From Alphaproteobacteria bacterium (GTDB lineage Bacteria; Pseudomonadota; Alphaproteobacteria; ATCC43930; CGMCC-115725): a stretch of DNA of 6,163 bases. The translations under genes and the position numbers were made by a program. The stretch's first letter is position 1. Each line of letters begins with the position of its first letter. This document shows positions 1-5,359 of the stretch, piece by piece. The DNA is taken from the NCBI GenBank assembly GCA_028866355.1, contig JAGWIH010000145.1, positions 1-6,163 of the forward strand, given 5' to 3'. Under the pieces are notes generated by a model. That model saw nothing but the letters and a program-made list of their open reading frames with translations. It did not search any database and was not told where the DNA came from.

Positions 1-2068
1 AACCGACAAACCACGTATCCGCGGATTCATTGGTCGTGCCGGTCTTGCCGGCCAACGGCTTGCCGATCGACGAAACGATCCTGCCGGTGCCGCGCTGCAC
101 CACGCCTTCGAGCATCGAGACGATCTGGTAGCAGCTCCGTGGATCGGCAATTTGTTGCCGTGTGTCGGGCAGCTCCGGCGGCGCCTGTCCGGTCCACGCG
201 ACATTGTTGCAGCCGTCGCACGGCCGGTCGTCGGCACGATAGATCGTCTTGCCGTTGCGGTCCTGAACGCGATCGATGAACGTCGGATGGATCAGCTTGC
301 CGCCGTTCACCAGCATCGAGTAGGCGGTCGTCAAACGTAGCGGCGTCGTCACGCCGGCGCCCAGGATGTACGAATCCTCAAGCGGCATCTGATCGAGGAT
401 ACCGAAGCGCTTGACGAGATAGTCCTGAATGATCGGCAGGCCGACCGTCGTTCCGACTCGCGCCGTCACCAGGTTCAGCGATTCCTGCAACGCGAAGAAC
501 AGCGGTACTGGACCATAAAACCGGTGCTCGTAATTGGTCGGGTTCCATTTCGGCAACCCTGGGCCCTGATCCACCACGAACGGCGCGTCCAGCACCAGCG
601 TCGACGGCGTGAAGCCGTGATCGAGCGCCGCCAGATAGATGAACGGCTTGATCGCCGAACCGGTCTGCCGCTTCGCCTGCGTCGCGCGGTTGAACTGACT
701 CATCGCGAAGCTGAAGCCGCCGCTCATCGCCAGCACACGTCCGGTGTGGGGATCGAGCGCGATCAAGGCGCCTGAAACCGCGGGTATCTGCCGCAATCCA
801 TAAGTTTTACCCGACGCGTCCAACGGCTGAACGAGAACCACGTCGCCGGGCGAAACCGCGGCGGCGGCCGTTACCGGTACCGGCCCGACCGCATCGTCGT
901 TGATATATTTCCGCGCCCAGCGCAGCTCGCTATACGGGATCGTCGCCTCGCCGCCATTGGCAAAGCCAATGGCGGCCGCGTCACCTGCTGTCGAACGCAC
1001 GACCGCCAGCGACCAGCCGACATCGGTAGCGCCCGGCGGTATTGGCACCGCGGCAAGGTGCGACTGCCAGTCAGTGTCGATCGCGATATGCGTAATCGGG
1101 CCGCGCCAACCGTGGCGTCGGTCGTAGGCCTCAAGCGCGTCGCGCAATGCCTTGTCGGCCGCCACCTGGAGCGCCGGGTCGAGACTGGTGCGCACCAGCA
1201 GCCCACCCTCATAGACCTTACGTTCGCCATAGCGGTTGATGAGCTCGCGACGCACCTCTTCATTGAAATAATCGGCACGCGCCATCTCGGTCGCGTCGCG
1301 CTGCCGCAGCTCGATCGGCTGAGCCTTTGCAGCCACGGCCTGTTGTTGCGTAATGAATCCGGCATCGGCCATGCGATCGATCACCCAGTCGCGGCGTTCC
1401 GTGGCGGCTTCAGGATGGCGCCGCGGATCGTAATTGTTCGGCGCCTTGGGCAACGCGGCGAGAAATGCCGCCTCCTGGACAGTGAGCTGATCGAGCGACT
1501 TGTTGAAATAGTTGAGTGCGGCCGCGGCGACGCCATAGGTGCCGCCGCCGAGATAAATGCCGTTGAGATAGAGCTCAAGGATGCGATCCTTGCTCATCAC
1601 CTGTTCCATGCGCATGGCGACGAGGGCCTCACGGATTTTCCGTTTCACCGAAAGCTCGTTGTTCAGCAGGAAGTTCTTCGCCACCTGTTGCGTGATGGTC
1701 GACGCGCCAACCGGACGGCGATGCTCCGCAAGCCGAAACAAATCGGTGACCCCAGCGCGTATCACCGACAACGGATCGATTCCGGGATGCGAATAGAAGT
1801 TGCGATCCTCCGCCGCCAAGAAGGCATGAACCACCAACGGCGGCATTGCGCCGATCGGCACGAACACGCGTTTCTCGGTGGCATATTCGGCCATCAGCCG
1901 GCCGTCGCCGGCGTAGACGCGGGTGACCACCGGCGGCTGATAGTTCGCAAGCTGCTGATAGTCGGGCAGGTCGCGGCCGAAATACCAAACCGCCAAGCCG
2001 ACGATGCCGGCTCCGACGACGCCGCCGAGCAGCACGAGAACGAGCAAGATTTTAAGAATTTTGGTCAT
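1..2068 (-). CDS. mrcA: Penicillin-binding protein 1A (bifunctional class A), C-terminus cut by window edge
   Basis: Class A PBP that polymerises lipid II into glycan strands and cross-links the stem peptides, anchored in the inner membrane with its catalytic domains in the periplasm. My translation is open from ATG at 2068 to the window edge (689 codons seen, in one frame at both ends). Residues about 4-28 form the single signal-anchor helix (KILKILLVLVLLGG...). The glycosyltransferase domain (about 60-235) shows EDRNFYSHPG with catalytic Glu87, GASTITQQ (121-128), RKIRE (143-147) and KDRILELYLNG (160-170). An OB-like linker domain lies around 320-410. The transpeptidase domain has SAIK with nucleophile Ser471, SLN at 530-532 and KTGT at 675-678, so all three active-site motifs are intact. 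Family members usually run about 800-850 residues, so some 110-160 residues are outside the window. The ATG was chosen because the hydrophobic anchor begins directly after it; no strong Shine-Dalgarno precedes it. It is divergent from rne. Very sure of family; the 1A label rests on overall resemblance. Confidence 0.95.
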   Translation of the reverse strand, partial: MTKILKILLVLVLLGGVVGAGIVGLAVWYFGRDLPDYQQLANYQPPVVTRVYAGDGRLMAEYATEKRVFVPIGAMPPLVVHAFLAAEDRNFYSHPGIDPLSVIRAGVTDLFRLAEHRRPVGASTITQQVAKNFLLNNELSVKRKIREALVAMRMEQVMSKDRILELYLNGIYLGGGTYGVAAAALNYFNKSLDQLTVQEAAFLAALPKAPNNYDPRRHPEAATERRDWVIDRMADAGFITQQQAVAAKAQPIELRQRDATEMARADYFNEEVRRELINRYGERKVYEGGLLVRTSLDPALQVAADKALRDALEAYDRRHGWRGPITHIAIDTDWQSHLAAVPIPPGATDVGWSLAVVRSTAGDAAAIGFANGGEATIPYSELRWARKYINDDAVGPVPVTAAAAVSPGDVVLVQPLDASGKTYGLRQIPAVSGALIALDPHTGRVLAMSGGFSFAMSQFNRATQAKRQTGSAIKPFIYLAALDHGFTPSTLVLDAPFVVDQGPGLPKWNPTNYEHRFYGPVPLFFALQESLNLVTARVGTTVGLPIIQDYLVKRFGILDQMPLEDSYILGAGVTTPLRLTTAYSMLVNGGKLIHPTFIDRVQDRNGKTIYRADDRPCDGCNNVAWTGQAPPELPDTRQQIADPRSCYQIVSMLEGVVQRGTGRIVSSIGKPLAGKTGTTNESADTWFVG

Positions 2069-2136
2069 CGTCCGGGCGCCATTGCCGCCAATCGGCGTCC
2101 GCAAACCCTGCGGGCAACGCGCGATCCGACGCCGTT

Positions 2137-2165
2137 TTTATGGCCCGATCGCCCCTGCTTTCCAA
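2137..2165 (-). promoter_or_regulatory. Candidate sigma-70-type promoter for mrcA
   Basis: Reading the minus strand, TTGGAA (2165-2160) is followed after exactly 17 bases by CATAAA (2142-2137). Each hexamer matches the housekeeping consensus at 4 of 6 positions. Transcription would start near 2130, giving a leader of roughly 60 bases before the mrcA ATG at 2068. Pattern match only; in a high-GC alphaproteobacterium such boxes are often degenerate and chance matches occur. Confidence 0.35.
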
Positions 2166-2198
2166 GAATAAAAGCGCCGCGACCCCCATGAGTCGCGG
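2166..2198 (-). terminator. Candidate intrinsic terminator or attenuator-like hairpin, minus strand
   Basis: A perfect 7-bp stem, CCGCGAC (2177-2183) with GTCGCGG (2192-2198), closes an 8-base loop. On the minus strand the stem is followed by CGCTTTTATTC, which resembles the T-rich tail of an intrinsic terminator, although the run is short and interrupted. It lies just upstream of the candidate mrcA -35 box, so it would stop transcripts entering from the rne side, or end a small minus-strand RNA. It may equally be a chance GC-rich stem next to the promoter's AT-rich bases. Confidence 0.25.
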
Positions 2199-2203
2199 AT
2201 TTC

Positions 2204-2331
2204 CGCCGCATCCCGACGCACGAGGCGGTTGCCGCCGCATGGCACCACCTGTATTCTGCGTCGGCGAAATACTGCAGTCCGCTTCCGGCCTTAGGCCGAA
2301 GTTGGGCGACGCGGCGGGTCGGGATGCGGCG
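2204..2331. repeat. Perfect 14-bp inverted repeat bounding 128 bp
   Basis: CGCCGCATCCCGAC at 2204-2217 is the exact reverse complement of 2318-2331. The 100 bases between hold two smaller stems: GGCGG/CCGCC with a TTG loop (2224-2236) and CGGCC/GGCCG with a TTA loop (2286-2298). Two readings are possible. It could be the closing stem of a folded RNA, such as part of the rne leader or of a separate small RNA. It could instead be a short mobile element with terminal inverted repeats. I see no matching target-site duplication at the two ends, which weighs against the mobile element. Confidence 0.6.
2229..2257 (+). promoter_or_regulatory. Weak candidate sigma-70-type promoter for rne
   Basis: TTGCCG (2229-2234) and TATTCT (2252-2257) are separated by exactly 17 bases, and each matches consensus at 4 of 6 positions. 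The start would fall near 2264, leaving a leader of about 285 bases before the rne ATG. If this is the true promoter, the left arm of the 14-bp inverted repeat at 2204-2217 would lie outside the rne transcript. No better pair was seen between 2260 and 2540: TTGACG at 2496-2501 looks like a -35 box but has no acceptable -10 box 16-18 bases downstream. Confidence 0.25.
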
Positions 2332-2363
2332 ACGCACCCCGCCGGGACGCCAAAGGGCGACGC
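2305..2363 (+). repeat. Three direct copies of GGCGACGC
   Basis: The word GGCGACGC occurs at 2305-2312, 2328-2335 and 2356-2363, with start-to-start spacings of 23 and 28 bases. The core CGACGCA occurs at 2214-2220, 2330-2336 and 2358-2364, and its complement TGCGTCG once at 2257-2263. The copies could be protein-binding sites or alternative pairing partners in a leader RNA. The word is GC-rich and some recurrence is expected in this base composition. Confidence 0.4.
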
Positions 2364-2364
2364 A

Positions 2365-2376
2365 GTTTGATCAAAC
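2365..2376. promoter_or_regulatory. 12-bp perfect palindrome GTTTGATCAAAC, possible operator
   Basis: An uninterrupted palindrome in an otherwise GC-rich stretch, 174 bases before the rne start codon. Perfect AT-rich palindromes upstream of genes are often repressor or activator sites. It does not have the spacing of an FNR/FixK box, which needs four bases between the TTGAT and ATCAA halves. As RNA it would make an accessible AU-rich element, the type of sequence RNase E prefers to cut. No regulator can be named. Confidence 0.25.
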
Positions 2377-2384
2377 CTAGAAGC

Positions 2385-2414
2385 CTGCGCCGGCCCGTGG
2401 CCGGCTAGCGGCAG
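2385..2414 (+). promoter_or_regulatory. Strong hairpin in the presumed rne leader
   Basis: GCCGGCC (2389-2395) pairs perfectly with GGCCGGC (2399-2405) around a CGT loop. Beyond a 5-base bulge (2406-2410) the stem continues with CTGC (2385-2388) against GCAG (2411-2414), giving 11 pairs in all. No T-run follows, so it is not an intrinsic terminator. Its place about 140-165 bases ahead of the rne ATG suits a leader element that could stabilise the mRNA or bind RNase E, which is inference. Confidence 0.4.
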
Positions 2415-2540
2415 CCAGAGAGCCTCGAAATGAATCTCGCTCCAGCCCGGCTCGAACATCGAACGGGTTGTGCCGCCGGCTTCGCAGCCATCAGGTTGAC
2501 GCCCCCTCCCGTACTTCGCGCGGGCGCGGTGGCGCACCTC

Positions 2541-2544
2541 GGAG
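2541..2544 (+). promoter_or_regulatory. rne ribosome binding site
   Basis: GGAG sits 6 bases before the ATG at 2551, a good Shine-Dalgarno match with normal spacing. It fixes that ATG as the rne start, and the protein then begins MTKRMLIDAAHPEE, as RNase E family members do. Confidence 0.85.
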
Positions 2545-2550
2545 TTTTAC

Positions 2551-5340
2551 ATGACCAAACGCATGCTTATCGATGCGGCTCACCCAGAGGAAAGCCGGGT
2601 CGTGGTGCTCGACGGCAATCGGCTCGTCGAATTCGATTACGAAACCTCGACTAAGAAACAGATCAAGGGAAACATCTATCTCGCCAAGGTGACGCGCGTC
2701 GAGCCGTCGCTGCAGGCAGCGTTCGTGGAATATGGCGGCAACCGCCACGGTTTTCTCGCGTTCAACGAAATTCATCCCGACTATTACCGGATTCCGATGG
2801 CCGATCGCGAGGCGGCGATCGAAGCTGAACGCGTCGCCGAGGCTGCCGAAAACCAGCGCGAAGAGGAACGCGAAGAGGCCGGCCTCGACGTCTCGGCCGA
2901 ACCAGCCGATAAACGCGATGCCGCCGTGCTCGACGCGCCGCATCCGGAACTCGCGAGTGAGCCGTTCGATGCTGCCGATCATCCGGCGGAATTCGACGCC
3001 AACGAGCCCTCGCCGTTCGACCAAGCTGAACCCGATCAAGGCGGCGACGCGGCCAGCTTCACTGATGTCGAATCCATGCCTGCGCCACTCGATGCGAGCG
3101 AGCCGGCTCAGACGGATGCCGAGCCTTTTGCCGAAGGCGCGACCGATGCCCCCCCGCTCGACCCGGGCACGCCGGCCGAAGGCACGCCGGGCAGTGAGAC
3201 CGCGCCAAGGCCGACCAGCGTCGAGACGCTTGGCGGCGATGAGATCGAAGAAGCGCGGCGGCCGATCCGGCGGCCGTTCCGTCATTACAAAATTCAGGAA
3301 GTGATCAAACGCCGGCAGATCATGCTGGTACAGGTCACCAAGGAAGAACGCGGTAATAAAGGCGCCGCGCTGACGACGTATATTTCCCTTGCTGGCCGCT
3401 ATTGTGTGCTGATGCCGAATACGCCGCGCGGCGGCGGTGTCTCGCGCAAGATCACCAGCGCCAACGACCGCCGTCGGCTCAAGGACTTGATGAGTGGGCT
3501 CGAAGTGCCGGAGGGCATGGGCGTCATCGTCCGCACGGCCGGCAGCGAGCGCTCCAAGCCCGAGATCGGACGCGATCTCGAATATCTTCGCCGTCTATGG
3601 GACGACATTCGCGAGTTGACGCTCAAATCGACTGCGCCGGCGCTCGTCTACGAGGAAGGCAATATCATCAAGCGTGCGATCCGCGATCTCTATAGCCGCG
3701 ACCTCGAAGAGATCGTCGTCGACGGCGAGGTCGGCTACCACAATGCGCGCACCTTCATGCAGATGCTGATGCCGGACGACGTGCGGCGGGTAAAGCTCTA
3801 CCGCGATCCCAACGTGCCGTTGTTCCAGCGTTACCCGATCGAAGGCCAGCTCGACGCAATCCATTCGCCGACGGTGCAGCTCAAGTCCGGCGGCTACGTC
3901 GTCATCAACCCGACCGAGGCCCTGGTTTCGATCGACGTCAATTCGGGACGGTCTACACGCGAGCGCAATATCGAGGAAACCGCCACCAAGACCAACCTGG
4001 AAGCCGCCGACGAGATCGCACGCCAGCTGCGGCTGCGTGACCTCGCCGGCTTGATCGTCATCGATTTCATCGACATGGAAGTCTCGCGCAATCAGCACGC
4101 CGTCGAGCGCCGGCTGAAAGAGGCGATGCGCCAGGACCGGGCGCGTATTCAGATTGGCCGCATCAGCCCGTTCGGCTTGCTCGAATTGTCGCGCCAGCGC
4201 CTGCGGCCGTCGCTGCTCGAAACTTCCACGCAGCCCTGCCCGCATTGCGGCGGCACCGGCCATATCCGCTCGACGGAATCGACGGCGCTCCATGTGTTGC
4301 GCGCCATCGAGGAAGAAGGCGTCCGCCGCCGTTCGGCCGAAGTCACCGTCAGCGTGCCCGAGTCGGTAGGCCTTTATATCCTCAATCAGAAGCGCGCGAC
4401 GCTCCAACAGGTCGAGGCGCGTTGCGGGATGCATGTTTTCATCAAGACCGACGCGACATTGATCCCGCCGCAATACAAACTCGAACGCATGCGCGCGTTG
4501 ACGCCAGCTGAAGTCGCCGCCTTGCCGGTGACGATGGCGCCCCCCGTGCCGATCGACGAGGAATCCGCCGACACCGCTGGCGCCGCTGATGAAGTGGCTG
4601 CCGGAACGTCCGAGGCGTTCGCAGCGCCGGCGGGGGACAGGGAATCGGCGGCAGATCACGGCCACGGCGGCGACCATCACGAGCAGGGCGAAGGCGGTCG
4701 TCGCCGCCGGCGGCGGCGTGGCCGTCGCGGCGGGCGCGGCCGTCATCACGGTGATGCGCCGTCGCAAGGCGGTGAATCCCAACCGGGCGGCGAGCCGCGT
4801 CACGCCGGTCCGCAACCGGCAGCCGAGCGAAGCTTCCGGCCGTCCTTTGCCCTATTGCCAGGCGAGCCCGGTTATGTTGCCGGCGGCAGCGATGAAGAAG
4901 TCAACGACAACGAACCATCGCAGCCGGACTCGAATCATGGCGCCGCCCAATTCGGTGCCGAACCGCAGCTTGGTAATGACGGCGGCGGACAGCCGGGCCA
5001 CGGCGATGATGGCCGGCGTCGGCGTCGGCGTGGTCGTCGCGGCGGTCGCCGTCGGCGCGGCCGCGGCGGCGAGCGGCATGATGAATCATCGATCGCTGGC
5101 AATGCCGGACCGGACATGGCGGAGCCCGAAACCGGAGCGCCTGCGCCGCCGGCTGCGCACGATGCGCTGCCCGTCGAAGCGCCCCCACCGCCACCGGTAC
5201 CGCGCGCTGCAAATCCGGAGCCCAAGCCGGAACCGGCGCCCGTCGAGACCGAGCGCCAACCGATCCAGCACAATGTCCCGCCGGCGCATGAGATCACCGG
5301 CCCGGCAAGCAATCCCAAGAAGGGTTGGTGGCGTCGCTGA
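2551..5340 (+). CDS. rne: Ribonuclease E, complete
   Basis: Endoribonuclease that starts mRNA decay and processes rRNA and tRNA precursors, and scaffolds the RNA degradosome. The 929-residue protein opens with an S1 RNA-binding domain (from about 37) that is split by an acidic, Pro/Ala-rich insert (about 85-243). It resumes at HYKIQEVIK and continues through the 5'-sensor and RNase H-like regions (KEERGNKGAALTTYISLAG). The DNase I-like catalytic core has Asp462 in SIDVNSG and Asp505 in IVIDFIDM, matching E. coli Asp303 and Asp346. The Zn-link CPHCGGTG has Cys563 and Cys566, matching Cys404 and Cys407. The constant offset of 159 shows the extra length before the catalytic core comes from the insert. 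After about 665 the chain is low-complexity and probably disordered, with arginine blocks at 717-731 and 822-838 and a conserved GWWRR end (925-929); in Caulobacter the C-terminal GWW motif binds PNPase. Together these favour RNase E over the shorter RNase G. No membrane-anchor helix is evident. It may control its own mRNA through the leader. Confidence 0.97.
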   Translation: MTKRMLIDAAHPEESRVVVLDGNRLVEFDYETSTKKQIKGNIYLAKVTRVEPSLQAAFVEYGGNRHGFLAFNEIHPDYYRIPMADREAAIEAERVAEAAENQREEEREEAGLDVSAEPADKRDAAVLDAPHPELASEPFDAADHPAEFDANEPSPFDQAEPDQGGDAASFTDVESMPAPLDASEPAQTDAEPFAEGATDAPPLDPGTPAEGTPGSETAPRPTSVETLGGDEIEEARRPIRRPFRHYKIQEVIKRRQIMLVQVTKEERGNKGAALTTYISLAGRYCVLMPNTPRGGGVSRKITSANDRRRLKDLMSGLEVPEGMGVIVRTAGSERSKPEIGRDLEYLRRLWDDIRELTLKSTAPALVYEEGNIIKRAIRDLYSRDLEEIVVDGEVGYHNARTFMQMLMPDDVRRVKLYRDPNVPLFQRYPIEGQLDAIHSPTVQLKSGGYVVINPTEALVSIDVNSGRSTRERNIEETATKTNLEAADEIARQLRLRDLAGLIVIDFIDMEVSRNQHAVERRLKEAMRQDRARIQIGRISPFGLLELSRQRLRPSLLETSTQPCPHCGGTGHIRSTESTALHVLRAIEEEGVRRRSAEVTVSVPESVGLYILNQKRATLQQVEARCGMHVFIKTDATLIPPQYKLERMRALTPAEVAALPVTMAPPVPIDEESADTAGAADEVAAGTSEAFAAPAGDRESAADHGHGGDHHEQGEGGRRRRRRRGRRGGRGRHHGDAPSQGGESQPGGEPRHAGPQPAAERSFRPSFALLPGEPGYVAGGSDEEVNDNEPSQPDSNHGAAQFGAEPQLGNDGGGQPGHGDDGRRRRRRGRRGGRRRRGRGGERHDESSIAGNAGPDMAEPETGAPAPPAAHDALPVEAPPPPPVPRAANPEPKPEPAPVETERQPIQHNVPPAHEITGPASNPKKGWWRR

Positions 5341-5359
5341 GCGCGGCGCCTAGCCGCGC
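5341..5359. terminator. GC-rich hairpin across the convergent rne/aminotransferase stops
   Basis: GCGCGGC (5341-5347) pairs perfectly with GCCGCGC (5353-5359) around a 5-base loop. The stem begins on the first base after the rne stop codon and its loop contains the aminotransferase stop (5350-5352). It would form in transcripts from both directions. No T-run follows on either strand, so it is not a textbook intrinsic terminator; it may assist Rho-dependent ending or protect 3' ends. Confidence 0.4.

Larger units (their letters stand above)
2069..2550. other. Divergent mrcA/rne intergenic region, probably including the rne 5' leader
   Basis: These 482 bases separate the start codons of two divergent genes. 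I see no convincing gene: the open frames inside lack ribosome binding sites, known motifs or plausible ends. The region instead contains several hairpins, a perfect 14-bp inverted repeat (2204-2217 with 2318-2331), three GGCGACGC copies, a palindrome at 2365-2376 and possible promoters in both directions. In E. coli, rne has a leader of about 360 nucleotides through which RNase E controls its own mRNA; a structured leader of comparable length would fit here, but this is inferred from position and structure, not from similarity to that leader. Confidence 0.6.

Noticed and set aside
1058..2191. 377-codon open frame on the plus strand opposite mrcA
   Set aside because: It is antisense to a gene with intact PBP motifs, its translation is low-information and Arg/His-rich, and long mirror frames are usual opposite high-GC genes.
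2065..2337. 90-codon minus-strand frame ahead of mrcA
   Set aside because: Out of frame with mrcA, overlaps its start by only a few bases, crosses the inverted repeat and has no recognisable domain.
2140..2370. 76-codon plus-strand frame in the intergenic region
   Set aside because: No Shine-Dalgarno ahead of its ATG, no recognisable motif, and it runs through the inverted repeat and hairpins, which explain the sequence better.
2365..2376. FNR/FixK-type box
   Set aside because: The half-sites are fused with no 4-base spacer, so it does not match that class of operator.
2496..2501. TTGACG as an rne -35 box
   Set aside because: No AT-rich -10 element lies 16-18 bases downstream; the sequence there is CGCGGG-like.
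2430..2654. Upstream open frame overlapping the start of rne
   Set aside because: Would be attractive for translational coupling, but lacks a ribosome binding site and continues about 100 bases into rne in another frame.
2491..3285. 264-codon minus-strand frame over the start of rne
   Set aside because: Mostly antisense to the S1 domain and its insert; composition is typical of a mirror frame and no ribosome binding site was seen.
3595..4815. 406-codon open frame on the minus strand opposite rne
   Set aside because: It covers the catalytic core of RNase E in antisense, shows no recognisable motif, and is explained by GC-rich codon bias.
4589..5353. 254-codon plus-strand frame within the 3' part of rne
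   Set aside because: Alternative frame of a low-complexity coding region; Arg/Ala-rich without motifs.
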